From Sphaerochaeta sp. (lineage in GTDB: Bacteria > Spirochaetota > Spirochaetia > Sphaerochaetales > Sphaerochaetaceae), in NCBI GenBank assembly GCA_018399495.1, contig JAGYOG010000023.1:1-42236 (forward strand): 42,236 bases of DNA. The letters run 5' to 3'. Shown here piece by piece: positions 1 to 9,381 of the stretch (position 1 is its first letter; every line of letters begins with the position of its first letter). The notes below the pieces were generated by a model that was given only the letters and a program-made list of their open reading frames with translations, was not told where the DNA came from and searched no databases. The translations under genes were made by a program, and so were the position numbers.

Positions 1-213
1 TGGGGCAGGGGGAGCCGGCTCTGGCTCTGGCTCTGGCTCTGGCACCTCTACGAGCTCTGGAGCGGGTTCTACGGGGACTACCGGCTCTGGAGCGGGTTCA
101 ACAGGAGCTGGGGGAATTGGTTCTACCTTTGCAGTGCTCTTACAGCCAACAAGGGAAAAAGCCAACAAAGCTACCAGCATTGCTGTCATAATTGTTCTTG
201 AAAGACGTTTCAC
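1..213 (-). CDS. Pro/Glu-rich lipoprotein, N-terminal part only
   Basis: The reading frame runs off the left edge, so only the first 71 codons are seen. It starts with a basic stretch and a hydrophobic helix ending in the lipobox L-V-G-C, so it should be a lipid-anchored envelope protein. After the cysteine comes a Pro/Glu/Val-rich spacer with repeated VEPAPE and PE units, coded by a tandem GGCTCT hexamer (four copies at 17-40). Such spacers often precede an OmpA-like or other periplasmic domain, but that part is outside the window. I chose the GTG at 213 because AGGAGG lies six bases upstream; an in-frame ATG at 228 would add five residues. Function unknown. Confidence 0.6.
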   Translation of the reverse strand, partial: MKRLSRTIMTAMLVALLAFSLVGCKSTAKVEPIPPAPVEPAPEPVVPVEPAPELVEVPEPEPEPEPAPPAP

Positions 214-338
214 GTGTTTCCTCCTCATGACGTTCTCATGTGTCGTTGTATACGTACTCATCAACACTATAACACACACTACTTGAAACGGATACATTAA
301 AAATGCGCTAAAAACGGGGATTTACCGGAAGATTTACG

Positions 339-374
339 AAAAAAAGGAGCCTGCGATACTTATAATCACAGGCT
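339..374 (-). terminator. Rho-independent terminator of the 56-aa gene
   Basis: Read on the minus strand, a ten-pair stem (arms 365-374 and 348-357, one G-U pair) is followed by CC and a run of seven T. It lies about 30 bases after the stop codon of the small protein gene at 403-573 and isolates it from the lipoprotein gene downstream. Confidence 0.75.
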
Positions 375-402
375 AATGGCTATTTTTCTTGACCTTAATT
401 CC

Positions 403-573
403 TTACATCAAATCTTTTGGCTTGCGAGCAGTATTACCTGATTTCTCGCAATATGCCACATGACGAAGTTTTCCATTCTCGAAAACTGCTTTCATCTTTA
501 TGGTGCCACCCCATCGACTGGTCATTGCCTTTGCACCTTCACGGCGTGCGTTCTTGGATACGTTACCTGCCAT
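403..573 (-). CDS. Small basic protein, 56 aa, unknown function
   Basis: A 56-residue frame (ATG at 571-573, TAA at 403-405). The protein is rich in Lys, Arg and Asn, with a helix-like basic N-terminus (NARREGAKAM), a central hydrophobic/aromatic strand region (RWGGTIKMKAVFENG) and a C-terminal KSGNTARKPKDL tail. It has one Cys and no signal peptide or membrane segment. A strong terminator follows directly, which supports a real monocistronic gene. No good Shine-Dalgarno is visible before the ATG. I do not recognise a family; a nucleic-acid-binding role is conceivable from the charge but is only a guess. Confidence 0.55.
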   Translation of the reverse strand: MAGNVSKNARREGAKAMTSRWGGTIKMKAVFENGKLRHVAYCEKSGNTARKPKDLM

Positions 574-669
574 ATACCTATTCCTCCATACATATTACTC
601 AGTTTCTAAAATATCATAACGATTATCACGTTACAAGTCAAATGTCTACCTTACTATTGTATCTACTTG

Positions 670-698
670 TTGCAACTTTGACAATCGCTCAATAGAAT
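670..698 (+). promoter_or_regulatory. Promoter of yidD, predicted leaderless
   Basis: TTGCAA (670-675), a 17-base spacer, then TAGAAT (693-698). The -10 box ends six bases before the ATG at 705, so transcription should start at or next to the start codon. No Shine-Dalgarno is present. Confidence 0.55.
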
Positions 699-704
699 GT
701 TCTC

Positions 705-992
705 ATGAAAAAGATTCTTTGGCTACTAAGGCAGATATTTCTCATCCCAGTGTACCTCTACAAAGGAATTTTGTCACCTTTTTTTGGTGGGGGGAGTTGC
801 CTGTACCATCCAACTTGTTCCTCATATATGGTAGATGCCGTGACAAAGCATGGAATTATCAAAGGCTTTATCATGGGTTTTGCCCGAATCACACGTTGCA
901 GCCGGTGGTTTTACGGAGGAAACGACCCGGTACCAGAATCCTGGTCTTGGAAAACCATCAAAGATGGATTCACCATCTTTCGTAAGCATTAA
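705..992 (+). CDS. yidD: Membrane protein insertion efficiency factor YidD
   Basis: A 95-residue member of the YidD family (formerly DUF37), a small inner-membrane-associated protein that helps YidC-dependent membrane insertion. Diagnostic features are the N-terminal amphipathic/hydrophobic helix (LLRQIFLIPVYLYKG), the SPFF segment, the conserved C-x-Y-x-P-T-C-S-x-Y motif near residue 35 and the R-x-x-R-C-x-x-W segment. In many bacteria yidD sits between rnpA and yidC; here it stands alone, facing udk. Its stop codon (990-992) abuts the stop codon of udk with no base between. The start follows a promoter so closely that a leaderless mRNA is predicted. Confidence 0.93.
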   Translation: MKKILWLLRQIFLIPVYLYKGILSPFFGGGSCLYHPTCSSYMVDAVTKHGIIKGFIMGFARITRCSRWFYGGNDPVPESWSWKTIKDGFTIFRKH

Positions 993-1604
993 TCACCCGG
1001 CAAGCTCCCGTACAAAAGGTATGAGTACTGAAAGGGCATTTTCATTATACCCTCCTTCAGGGATGATTAAGTCTGCGAATGCCTTGGTGGGCTCGATAAA
1101 ATTGAAATGCCCCGGTCTAACGACCTCCAGATACTGTGTACACACACTATCAACGGTTCTTCCACGCTCTGCAATATCACGCTTCAACCGTCTGATAAAG
1201 CGAATATCGTCCGGCGTATCCACATACAGTTTCAAATCTAACAAATCTCGAATGTTGTTGTCATGTAAAATCATCAACCCTTCAATAATCACCAAACTTT
1301 TTGCTGCCACCGACACTGTTTCTTCTTTTCTACGGTGATGCACAAAATCATACTGAGGCATTTCGATGGACTTGCCTTCTTTGAGCATCTTCAGATGTTC
1401 ATGGAGTAATTCCATATCAAAGGCATCAGGATGGTCAAAATTGAATGCAGTAATATTGGCATTGCTTATGAAGGTGGCTGAACGATAGTAGTTGTCTTGT
1501 GGAATAAATACAAAATCCGTACAGACTTCACTGATCTTCTTCACAATCGTGGATTTCCCAGAACCAGAACCACCAGTAATCCCGATAATTTTCACCTCTT
1601 TCAT
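993..1604 (-). CDS. udk: Uridine kinase
   Basis: A 203-residue P-loop kinase of the uridine kinase family, phosphorylating uridine and cytidine to UMP and CMP in pyrimidine salvage. The Walker A motif G-x-x-x-x-G-K-S is at residues 11-18. Also visible are the substrate-region PQDNYY, FDHPDAFD and PQYDFVHHRR motifs, the Walker B-like strand LVIIEGLMIL, and the lid-like RRLKRDIAERGR. Length fits the family. GGGAG lies upstream of the ATG. The gene is 80 bases after galM on the same strand with no terminator between, so the two may be co-transcribed. Confidence 0.9.
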   Translation of the reverse strand: MKEVKIIGITGGSGSGKSTIVKKISEVCTDFVFIPQDNYYRSATFISNANITAFNFDHPDAFDMELLHEHLKMLKEGKSIEMPQYDFVHHRRKEETVSVAAKSLVIIEGLMILHDNNIRDLLDLKLYVDTPDDIRFIRRLKRDIAERGRTVDSVCTQYLEVVRPGHFNFIEPTKAFADLIIPEGGYNENALSVLIPFVRELAG

Positions 1605-1684
1605 GCAACGCTCCCTTCAGATAATATTCACTTTTTCTATTACAGCAATGCCAATATATTACAAGTGGGGCCAACACTATCGTT

Positions 1685-2719
1685 TTACTTCACACCAAAG
1701 GAGAACACTGTCGTATGTTTATAAGGTCTCTCTTTACTGAAAATACAGGAAGGAAACTCCTCATGATTTGGTCCATCTGGATAGTATTGGGTCTCAAAAC
1801 AGACTCCACCATGCTTGGGGTATGCTACACCACCCTTCCCAATTTCCTTGCCTTCAAGGAAGTTTCCGCTGTACATCTGCACAGCTGGCATGGTTGTTTT
1901 GATCTTCATGGTTCGCCCTGAGATAGGTTCATAAATCCATGCAAACTCTACGGGTTTCGCCAAGGGTGTTTGTTCCAAGATGAAACAGTGGTCATACCCC
2001 TCTGCTTCTTCAATATCCTTACCCAACGGCTTCCCTTTGGTAAAATCAAAAACAGTTCCCTGTACCGGTAGCACGCTTCCGGTGGGAATAAGATACTTGT
2101 CAATCTCCAAATACCGGTCGCAAGCAAGTTTCACCTCATGGGCAGTAATTTCTCCACTACCAGCACCTCGTAAATTGAAATAACTATGATTTGTCAGATT
2201 AATCGGTGTAGGAGCTGAAGCAGTTGCTTCATATTCAATGCGCAACTCACCGTTTTTCGTAAGAACATAAGAAACAGTACAATTCACATTACCCGGAAAA
2301 CCACCATCCCCATCAGGACTGAACAGACTCAGCACAACACCAGGATTTCCATCCCATTCAAAGGTCTCAACGTGCCAGTTACGACGTCCCCAATTACTTT
2401 TTCCACTATGGAGTGAATTTTCTCCTTCATTTGTTTCAAGGGTGTACTGTTTCCCATCGAGGGAAAACGTACCCTTTGCTATACGATTTGCAAATCGTCC
2501 AACTACTTGCCCGAAACAAGTAGTGTATGTAATGTTATCCAAAGGATTGTCAAAACCAAGCACAATGTCTTTTACCTTCTGATTCCGATCAGGGGTTTTA
2601 AGTGTTTTAAGAATAGCCCCTAGACTCAGAATTTCAGCGGAATAAGCCCCACTGGAAAGCGTTATCAGATAGATAGGTTGCCCATCATTGGTTCGGGCTA
2701 CTACTTGTTTAGTCATCAT
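1685..2719 (-). CDS. galM: Aldose 1-epimerase (mutarotase)
   Basis: A 344-residue GalM protein interconverting the alpha and beta anomers of hexoses such as galactose and glucose in the cytoplasm. The catalytic base/acid pair is visible: His in NLTNHSYFN near residue 176 and Glu in GVCFETQYYPDGPN near residue 307. The substrate-binding GRFANRI segment and the NEGENSLHSGK loop are also there. A longer frame begins at 2773, but that start lies upstream of the predicted promoter; the ATG at 2719 follows AAGGGGGTG at a proper distance and is preferred. No other galactose genes are adjacent. Confidence 0.9.
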   Translation of the reverse strand: MMTKQVVARTNDGQPIYLITLSSGAYSAEILSLGAILKTLKTPDRNQKVKDIVLGFDNPLDNITYTTCFGQVVGRFANRIAKGTFSLDGKQYTLETNEGENSLHSGKSNWGRRNWHVETFEWDGNPGVVLSLFSPDGDGGFPGNVNCTVSYVLTKNGELRIEYEATASAPTPINLTNHSYFNLRGAGSGEITAHEVKLACDRYLEIDKYLIPTGSVLPVQGTVFDFTKGKPLGKDIEEAEGYDHCFILEQTPLAKPVEFAWIYEPISGRTMKIKTTMPAVQMYSGNFLEGKEIGKGGVAYPKHGGVCFETQYYPDGPNHEEFPSCIFSKERPYKHTTVFSFGVK

Positions 2720-2754
2720 ACTACACCCCCTTACAGTAATCCCTTCTTGCAATG

Positions 2755-2783
2755 AGTATACACCCAGCCACAAACGGGAACAA
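2755..2783 (-). promoter_or_regulatory. Promoter of galM
   Basis: On the minus strand, TTGTTC (2778-2783), a 17-base spacer and TATACT (2755-2760). This gives a leader of roughly 30 bases with a Shine-Dalgarno before the ATG at 2719. Confidence 0.5.
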
Positions 2784-2803
2784 TAAAGAATTGGGTAAAT
2801 ACA

Positions 2804-4621
2804 TTATTTAGAGTTGTCATCACTCTTCAAAACAGCGAGAAATGCACTCTGAGGAATTTCTACATTCCCCACCATTTTCATGCGTTTTTTCCCCTCTTTT
2901 TGTTTTTCAAGCAACTTACGTTTTCTACTAATATCACCGCCATAACATTTGGCCGTAACATCCTTTCGGAAGGCTGTGATGGTCTCTCTACTGACAATTG
3001 TGCCTCCGATAGCTGCTTGGATTGCAATCTTATACTGCTGACGGGGAATTTCACCCTTCAAACGTTCACAAACCTGCTTTCCACGCAATTGGCTACTTCC
3101 CCTGAAGACGAGTTGGCTCAGAGCATCAACCGGCTCCCCATTGACGAGGATATCCATCCTCACCAGATCGGTACGTTTATACCCAAGCAATTGATAATCA
3201 AAAGAAGCATAGCCTCTGCTTACAGACTTCATGCGATCGTAGAAATCAAAAAGAACTTCACTTAATGGCATCTCATACATCAACTCAATACGCTTCTCAT
3301 CCAGATAATTCATTCCAACCTGAACTCCACGTTTTTCCATGCAGAGGGTAATCAACGCCCCAACAAACGAAGAGGGAGTAATGATATTCGCCTGAATGAA
3401 CGGTTCCTCTGCATACTCGACCCGCATTGGATCAGGGTACTCAAGAGGATTATCGATATTGACAACCTCACCGTTCTTCATATGTACGATGTATTTTACT
3501 GAAGGGCTGGTAAATACGATAGAAAGCCCAAATTCTCTCTCGATACGCTCTTGAACCACCTCAAGATGCAACATTCCCAAAAATCCACACCGGAATCCAA
3601 ATCCCAGTGCAGCTGAACTATCCTTTTCATAAATCAAGGAAGCATCGTTAAGTTTGAGTCGTTCGATTGCACTAACCAATTCTTCGTAGTCATTGGTATC
3701 TACTGGGTAGATTGAACTGAAAACGACTGGCTTTACATCCTTAAACCCAGGTAGGGGATTCTTTGCTGGATTCTTTATTGTAGTAATGGTATCACCGACT
3801 CTCACGTCGCTGATTGTTTTAACCCCGGTAATGACATATCCAACATCCCCTGCATGCAATGCATCTGTTTTTACCAAACCTAGCTGGAAAAAACCAACCT
3901 CCTCAACCTTATAAGGAGTATCAGTATGCATGAAACGAACTTCTGTTCCAGCTTCCAACACCCCGTCAAAAACACGACAGTGTACAATGACCCCACGATA
4001 TGCATCGTAATGAGAGTCAAAGATTAGGGCCTGGAGAGGCAGTCCATCTTTCCCGACCGGAGGATCAATCTGATTGACGATTGCCTCAAAAAGCTCGTCT
4101 ACTCCTACTCCGGTTTTTGCACTCACCAAAACAGCTTCTTCCGACTCCAACCCCAAATCATGGTCAATCTGATGCAAACAGGCATCGATATCAGCTGAAG
4201 GCAGATCAATCTTGTTGATGACCGGAATAATGGTTAGATTATGCTCCATCGCCATGTACAGGTTGGCCAAAGTCTGGGCTTCGACGCCTTGCGAGGCATC
4301 TATTATCAATAAAGCCCCTTCACAAGAGCTAATAGCACGGCTTACCTCATAGGAGAAGTCAACATGTCCAGGAGTATCGACGAGATTCAGTTCATAAGTC
4401 TTACCATCACTAGCCTTGTAGGGAATGGTTACCGCTTGGCTTTTAATGGTAATACCACGTTCTCGCTCAATATCCATATTGTCAAGAATCTGTGCCTGGG
4501 CTGGCCCTCGAGAAACATATATCTTTGCTTTCTCAATAAAGCGGTCGGCAAGGGTCGACTTGCCGTGGTCAATGTGCGCAATGATGCAAAAATTCCGTGT
4601 CAGTGTTGAATCAGCTGGCAT
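2804..4621 (-). CDS. lepA: Elongation factor 4 (LepA), back-translocating GTPase
   Basis: A 605-residue translational GTPase acting on the 70S ribosome. The G1 motif AHIDHGKST is at residues 15-23, followed by the switch I ERERGITIKSQ, the G3 DTPGHVDF and the G4 NKID. The C-terminal half has the EF4-specific regions: the EF-G-like domain V (PFIQANIITPSSFVGAL), GMNYLDEKRIELMYEMP, and the C-terminal domain ending in RKKLLEKQKEGKKRMK-like basic residues that contacts tRNA. Length is normal. It begins 11 bases after ftsH and has AAGGA before the ATG, so it is likely the last gene of the tilS-ftsH-lepA run. Confidence 0.96.
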   Translation of the reverse strand: MPADSTLTRNFCIIAHIDHGKSTLADRFIEKAKIYVSRGPAQAQILDNMDIERERGITIKSQAVTIPYKASDGKTYELNLVDTPGHVDFSYEVSRAISSCEGALLIIDASQGVEAQTLANLYMAMEHNLTIIPVINKIDLPSADIDACLHQIDHDLGLESEEAVLVSAKTGVGVDELFEAIVNQIDPPVGKDGLPLQALIFDSHYDAYRGVIVHCRVFDGVLEAGTEVRFMHTDTPYKVEEVGFFQLGLVKTDALHAGDVGYVITGVKTISDVRVGDTITTIKNPAKNPLPGFKDVKPVVFSSIYPVDTNDYEELVSAIERLKLNDASLIYEKDSSAALGFGFRCGFLGMLHLEVVQERIEREFGLSIVFTSPSVKYIVHMKNGEVVNIDNPLEYPDPMRVEYAEEPFIQANIITPSSFVGALITLCMEKRGVQVGMNYLDEKRIELMYEMPLSEVLFDFYDRMKSVSRGYASFDYQLLGYKRTDLVRMDILVNGEPVDALSQLVFRGSSQLRGKQVCERLKGEIPRQQYKIAIQAAIGGTIVSRETITAFRKDVTAKCYGGDISRKRKLLEKQKEGKKRMKMVGNVEIPQSAFLAVLKSDDNSK

Positions 4622-4632
4622 ACTATTCCTTA

Positions 4633-6642
4633 TTATACTTTTGTAGGTTCTTCTTGCGTACCAGGAGAATCTTCTTCCGGAGAGGCTTCAGACTCCTCAT
4701 TCGCAGATGGTTCTCCCTGGAAATCGTTAATGGCTTCGAAGCCCAAGAGAATCCTAATCTGAGCATCGTCCAAAGTCTCTTTCTCAATCAGCTCACTGGT
4801 AAGGGCATCTAATTGGTCGCGATGCGTTGAGAGTACCTTGTGAGTTTCTTCCATTGCCTTGTCAAGAATCTTATGGGTCTCGGCATCAATCCTTTTTGCC
4901 GTCTCTTCGCTGTAATCCTTGTGCTGGGTAATCTCCCTTCCTAGGAATAGCGGCTCTGCTTCATCGGCAAGATTGACAAAACCCAATCCACTCATACCCC
5001 ATTCAGTAACCATCCTATGTGCAAGATCGGTTGCTTGCTTGATGTCGTTGCTGGTACCAGTCGTGGTCTCTCCATACACCAATTCCTCTGCAACATATCC
5101 ACCCATGCAAACTTTGATCCAGTCATCAAGCATTGACTTTGTCTTGGTGTAGGGATCCCGCTCTGGAAGACTGACCGTAAGGCCAAGTGCACGTCCATGC
5201 GGTATAATGGTTACCTTGTGTAGTGGATCAAGATGCTCGAGGTAATAGTGCAACAGGGCATGCCCTGCCTCGTGATAGGCAGTAGCTCGTTTTTCTTCAT
5301 CGGTCATTGCACGACTCTTCCGTGCAACCCCGAGAAGAATCTTATCCCGTGCATCTTCCATCTCATCCATCCCCACCGTACTCTTGTTCTTCCGAGCAGC
5401 AAACAGGGCAGCCTCATTAATCAAGTTTGCAAGATCGGCTCCGCTGGTACCAGCTGAACCTCTAGCAAGACGCTTGAGATCGACATCCTTTTCCAGTTTG
5501 ATCTTTTTACAGTGAATCCTGAGAATCTCTTCTCGTTCCTTGATATCCGGTAAATCGACAACAACCTGACGGTCGAAACGACCAGGACGGAGTAAAGCAG
5601 GGTCGAGAACATCAGGACGGTTGGTAGCTGCCATGACAATGACTCCGGTGGTAGTACCAAACCCATCCATTTCCACGAGGATCTGGTTCAGTGTTTGTTC
5701 ACGTTCATCATTACCCCCGCCAAGGCCACCCCCACGAGTACGACCAACTGCGTCTAGCTCATCGATAAACAAGATACAAGGAGAATGCTTACGTGCTTGT
5801 TCAAACAGGTCACGTACACGGGCGGCACCCATTCCTACGAACATCTCAACAAAGTCAGAGCCACTGGTATGGAAAAATGAAACTCCGCTCTCTCCGGCAA
5901 CCGCCTTGGCAAGTAGTGTCTTTCCAGTTCCAGGAGGACCTACCAACAGAACACCACGGGGAATTTTTGCCCCAACCTTTGTAAAGTGGTCAGGATGCTT
6001 GAGAAATGAGACCACCTCTTCCAACTCGTATTTCGCCTCAATTTGTCCGGCAACATCCTTGAAAGTAGTCTTCGTGTCAGTCTCCATATATTCTTTAGCT
6101 TTGCTCTTCCCCAGGGTTGACATCATCTTTCCGTTCAGTCCACTGGACTGTCGATACAACATGATGGTAAAACCAATAAAAATTATCCAGGGAAGCAACT
6201 GCAATATAACTTGCAGGAATGAAACTTCCTGTATGGAACCGGTAACCGAGACATCTTTTTGTTTCAATGATTCAAGCAGGGTGTCATCAAAGTACGGAAT
6301 CCTGGTCTGGGCTGTAAGCCCATTTTTCAATGAAAACCGAATCAAGGATTGTTCATTAATCTCTACCTGAGTTACCTGACCAGACTCAATATAAGAAATG
6401 AAGGTGGTGTAAGGTACCGACTGCTCAGCACCAGCGGCACTATCAAAGAACATATAGGCAAATAGAATTGCCAAGGTGGCAAACACAATCAGGGCAAAAC
6501 GATTCTTTGGATTGTTAGGCGGCATAAAAGGAGGCTTTTTGTCATTCTTGGGAGGACCCTGCCAATACTGGTTGGGATCCTGGTTGTCCGACTGTTTGTC
6601 CGGTCCATTCTCTTGGCTATCTTTTCTCAATTTCACTGTCAT
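4633..6642 (-). CDS. ftsH: ATP-dependent zinc metalloprotease FtsH
   Basis: A 669-residue membrane-anchored AAA+ protease degrading damaged or short-lived membrane and cytosolic proteins. The N-terminus is unusually rich in Asn/Pro/Gln/Lys, then come two membrane helices (about 48-66 and 142-163) bracketing the periplasmic domain. The AAA module has Walker A GPPGTGKT near residue 234, Walker [13 protein letters not shown] and the second region of homology ([21 protein letters not shown]). The zinc site HEAGH is near residue 457, with the third metal ligand in the [16 protein letters not shown] region. The acidic, Glu/Ser/Pro-rich C-terminal tail is probably disordered. Its start overlaps the tilS stop by one base (TAATG), implying translational coupling. 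Confidence 0.97.
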   Translation of the reverse strand: MTVKLRKDSQENGPDKQSDNQDPNQYWQGPPKNDKKPPFMPPNNPKNRFALIVFATLAILFAYMFFDSAAGAEQSVPYTTFISYIESGQVTQVEINEQSLIRFSLKNGLTAQTRIPYFDDTLLESLKQKDVSVTGSIQEVSFLQVILQLLPWIIFIGFTIMLYRQSSGLNGKMMSTLGKSKAKEYMETDTKTTFKDVAGQIEAKYELEEVVSFLKHPDHFTKVGAKIPRGVLLVGPPGTGKTLLAKAVAGESGVSFFHTSGSDFVEMFVGMGAARVRDLFEQARKHSPCILFIDELDAVGRTRGGGLGGGNDEREQTLNQILVEMDGFGTTTGVIVMAATNRPDVLDPALLRPGRFDRQVVVDLPDIKEREEILRIHCKKIKLEKDVDLKRLARGSAGTSGADLANLINEAALFAARKNKSTVGMDEMEDARDKILLGVARKSRAMTDEEKRATAYHEAGHALLHYYLEHLDPLHKVTIIPHGRALGLTVSLPERDPYTKTKSMLDDWIKVCMGGYVAEELVYGETTTGTSNDIKQATDLAHRMVTEWGMSGLGFVNLADEAEPLFLGREITQHKDYSEETAKRIDAETHKILDKAMEETHKVLSTHRDQLDALTSELIEKETLDDAQIRILLGFEAINDFQGEPSANEESEASPEEDSPGTQEEPTKV

Positions 6643-8057
6643 TATTCCTTTATTCTACTACTATATATATTTGTCAATCTTCGAGCAAGGGGAGCCTTGA
6701 AACGACGAGCCAACCTGTCCTTCCCCCCATACATACGTGCAAAGACGGCCACAATCCCACTACGGTCACACAGAAGAGGAACCGTTGGGTGTTTGCTCTT
6801 GGGTATATGGTAAGAGGAAAGTAGTTTGGACACAAGGACACTTCCTGCCTCCAACTCAATGGAATCTCCTTCTTCCGCTGATCGAATAACCGCATTCTCC
6901 AAGGAATCAGCATCAATCATAAGTAATTGTGAATCCATTCCCTCTTGTAATTCATTGATACGAAATACTATTCCTTCAGGAAATAAGATTTCCTGTATCT
7001 TTCTTGGATTCTTCAAGGGAAACAAAAAGTGGGAATGCTGAATAACCCGACTCCAAACGACCTGCCCATCAACGACCAGCACGCTGCTGTTACCTGCCTC
7101 AATATGCAACCGTGTATCAGAAGTACTGATATCGAGGTGTTCCTGCAATCGTACAACCATTGCTTGACGGAGACGTTGAGTCTCGCCAGCACACACCTCT
7201 GCATACAAACGGAACAACAATCGCTCACGTATCTCTTGCATCGTGCCTTGGTACCATGCAAGAGAAAATTGCACTACACCCTCACCTATTTTTACATGGG
7301 ATAAGGCATCATCTTCCCAAGTTTGCAACAGAGATGCAATATCGGAAAAACGTTTGGACATGATAGAGACTGCATTGTAAGCCTTTGGGAAGAGGGCAAG
7401 AATCTGGGGTTTGACCGTATGGCGTATCTGGTTTCTTAAATACGTATCTTGTTCATTCGTAGAATCCTCCGCCCACTGGAATCCTAGCCTCTCCACATAG
7501 TCTCTCAATGTTCGATGGGGAAGCGTGAGTAATGGTCTAATCAGTGTAGGACTGCCAGATGACTGCGAAACAGCAGCAATCCCTGTGAGGGAGGTAACTG
7601 ATGCTGCTTGAAAAAGACGCATCAAGAGGGTTTCCATTTGGTCATCTGCATTATGGGCTGTCGCAATGTAGGCACATTCATGTTCCCTGCATGCAGCATA
7701 TAGAGCCTCATAGCGAAGTGTTCTTGCGGCTGCTTCTATACCCTCACCACACTTCTTCGCTTGCGCTTCAACATTCCCTTCACCTAATGCAAGAACTTCC
7801 AATGAAAATCCCAGCCGTTGGCAATTCGAATGACAAAGCTGCAGTTCAAGAGACAGCTCCTGCTCTGGGCGTAGATGATGATTGACGTAGAAAACAGAAA
7901 CTTTCTCACGTGGCAGCAACATTGAGAAACTTAAAAGCAGAGCAAGGGAATCACTACCGCCTGAAAAAGCCACGGCAATGCGGGCTTCTTTACCTATATG
8001 GTGAGATGAGAAAAATTCCTGGATTGTCTTAGGAACGATTTCGTCTGTTGTAGGCAA
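6642..8057 (-). CDS. tilS: tRNA(Ile) lysidine synthetase
   Basis: A 471-residue TilS, which modifies C34 of the CAU-anticodon tRNA-Ile to lysidine so that it reads AUA. The N-terminal PP-loop SGGSDS is at residues 32-37; the TAHNADDQMETLLMRL segment and the NEQDTYLRNQIRH motif are typical of TilS. The C-terminal part carries the TilS C-terminal domain around VSKLLSSYHIPKSKHPTVPLLCD. It overlaps the end of pth by 29 bases and touches ftsH; a tilS-ftsH pairing is common in bacteria. The start lies inside pth, so translation is probably coupled. Confidence 0.94.
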   Translation of the reverse strand: MPTTDEIVPKTIQEFFSSHHIGKEARIAVAFSGGSDSLALLLSFSMLLPREKVSVFYVNHHLRPEQELSLELQLCHSNCQRLGFSLEVLALGEGNVEAQAKKCGEGIEAAARTLRYEALYAACREHECAYIATAHNADDQMETLLMRLFQAASVTSLTGIAAVSQSSGSPTLIRPLLTLPHRTLRDYVERLGFQWAEDSTNEQDTYLRNQIRHTVKPQILALFPKAYNAVSIMSKRFSDIASLLQTWEDDALSHVKIGEGVVQFSLAWYQGTMQEIRERLLFRLYAEVCAGETQRLRQAMVVRLQEHLDISTSDTRLHIEAGNSSVLVVDGQVVWSRVIQHSHFLFPLKNPRKIQEILFPEGIVFRINELQEGMDSQLLMIDADSLENAVIRSAEEGDSIELEAGSVLVSKLLSSYHIPKSKHPTVPLLCDRSGIVAVFARMYGGKDRLARRFKAPLARRLTNIYSSRIKE

Positions 8058-8580
8058 GCATTACCTCCTCCGTGGATTTTCCCTTAATCATATCCTGTAA
8101 TGCAGCGGAAGCAAGCATAACTCCTTCCTGTAATGCAAGAGAGGAATCGCGCGAGAGGACATGGTCCACCACCGATACGCCTTCAGCAGGCCTACCTATA
8201 CCAATATAAATGCGGGTAAAATCACTGCTACCCAATACACCGATAAGACTTTTAAGCCCATTATGCCCAGCACTGCCCCCGCCCCTGCGGATTCTGATCA
8301 ATCCAGGAGGCAAGTCCATCTGGTCACAGACTACCACGATATCTTCTGGTTTCACACCAAGGAAGTATTGCATGACTTCCCCGCTATTATTCATGTAGGT
8401 TAGTGGTTCGACCAAGAATACAGAACCGCCCACCTTTGCCTGCCGATAGAGACGAAAACAGCGTTTTCTCAGGTGAACCTGAAAAAACGCTGCACAAGCT
8501 TCCAAAGCATCGAATCCGACATTGTGGCGGGAGTTTGCATACTTGGTACCGGGATTGCCCAGACCAAGAATTAACTGCAT
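8029..8580 (-). CDS. pth: Peptidyl-tRNA hydrolase
   Basis: A 183-residue Pth, cleaving peptidyl-tRNA released from stalled ribosomes. The conserved LGLGNPGTKYANSRHNVG start carries the catalytic His at residue 19. The PLTYMNNSGE, VVCDQMDLP and GGGSAGHNGLKS motifs are present, the last holding the second conserved His. Length is normal. It lies nine bases after rplY, with an AGGTGGA-type Shine-Dalgarno, and overlaps tilS. The rplY(ctc)-pth pairing is widely conserved. Confidence 0.96.
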   Translation of the reverse strand: MQLILGLGNPGTKYANSRHNVGFDALEACAAFFQVHLRKRCFRLYRQAKVGGSVFLVEPLTYMNNSGEVMQYFLGVKPEDIVVVCDQMDLPPGLIRIRRGGGSAGHNGLKSLIGVLGSSDFTRIYIGIGRPAEGVSVVDHVLSRDSSLALQEGVMLASAALQDMIKGKSTEEVMLAYNRRNRS

Positions 8581-8588
8581 TGTTCCAC

Positions 8589-9209
8589 CTACTCTTCTTC
8601 GGAAACTTCTTCTGTTTCCTCTTCCTCATCTTCGGCAGTTTCCAAAACCTCGGCCTTTACACCCTTGACAGAAGCAACGGTCCTGGACAAGTCCTCATGA
8701 ACCTTTATGGTATCAGGGAAGGTCATATCGCGTAAGTGCAATGTCTGGTTGATCTCAAGGTGGGATACATCAGCGTCAATCGAATCAGGAAGATCCTTCG
8801 GCAGACACTCAATCTCAATTTCATGGAGAACCTGGTCAAGAACACCACCTTCGCGGGTTCCAATGGGGCTTCCCGTAAGTACGACGGAAACCAAAGTGCG
8901 CAGTGTCTGTCCACGAGTTACCTCAAAGAAGTCAACATGCTTGATCACTCCGCGCATCAAATCTTCCTGATAATCCTTTAATAAGACCTCATAGTGCTTT
9001 CTTCCTACAGCAATTTTCAAGAGTGCAGTCTCTGAGAAGTGACGCATCTTGTTAGTAAATTCCTGGGCATCAAGAGCAATATGCACGGGGTCCTTCTTGC
9101 CATAGATAACGGCAGGAATCTGCCCGCTTCGAAGCAGGCGACGTGCACCGGCACTACCGAAATCTTCGGTTCTTGATTTAGCTTTCAAGCTTTTGTTGAT
9201 GTCAGACAT
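8589..9209 (-). CDS. rplY: 50S ribosomal protein L25, CTC-type
   Basis: A 206-residue long-form L25 (TL5/CTC type) that binds 5S rRNA. The N-terminal L25 domain contains the typical K-x-R-x-x-x-G-x-x-x-A-R-R-L-R-x-x-G-x-I-P-A-V-I-Y-G pattern. The beta domain (about residues 95-185) includes the VDFFEVTRGQ and EIECLPKDLPDSIDADVSHLE motifs. The tail is almost pure Glu/Asp. An in-frame ATG at 9236 would add nine residues, but AGGAG lies six bases before the ATG at 9209, which I use. Confidence 0.95.
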   Translation of the reverse strand: MSDINKSLKAKSRTEDFGSAGARRLLRSGQIPAVIYGKKDPVHIALDAQEFTNKMRHFSETALLKIAVGRKHYEVLLKDYQEDLMRGVIKHVDFFEVTRGQTLRTLVSVVLTGSPIGTREGGVLDQVLHEIEIECLPKDLPDSIDADVSHLEINQTLHLRDMTFPDTIKVHEDLSRTVASVKGVKAEVLETAEDEEEETEEVSEEE

Positions 9210-9343
9210 ATATACTCCTTGTACTCTCATTGGCACATCTTCTTTGTTTGATGTCCAATTACCATAACATTTGGGTATTTAGAATACCACTAAGTCGGAA
9301 GTATAGAATGTTTTGGCGTACCAGTACAAGTACTCTATATCAT

Positions 9344-9377
9344 GAAAAATAGAGCAGCCCTAAAGACAGGACTGCTC
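9344..9377 (-). terminator. Terminator after tRNA-Gln
   Basis: On the minus strand a stem with arms GAGCAG/CTGCTC extended by GC and GU pairs, followed by TATTTTTC. It begins four bases after the tRNA 3' end and separates the tRNA from the rplY operon. Confidence 0.7.
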
Positions 9378-9381
9378 ACTA

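Noticed and set aside
17-40. Four tandem hexamers GGCTCT as a possible CRISPR or phase-variable repeat
   Set aside because: The unit is two codons long, so copy changes keep the frame; it simply codes Pro-Glu in a lipoprotein spacer.
961-980. Perfect small inverted repeat at the end of yidD as a bidirectional terminator
   Set aside because: It lies inside the yidD coding sequence and no T-run follows on either strand.
5621-6370. 249-codon open frame on the plus strand
   Set aside because: It is antisense to the AAA and N-terminal parts of ftsH, has no ribosome site and its translation has no family features.
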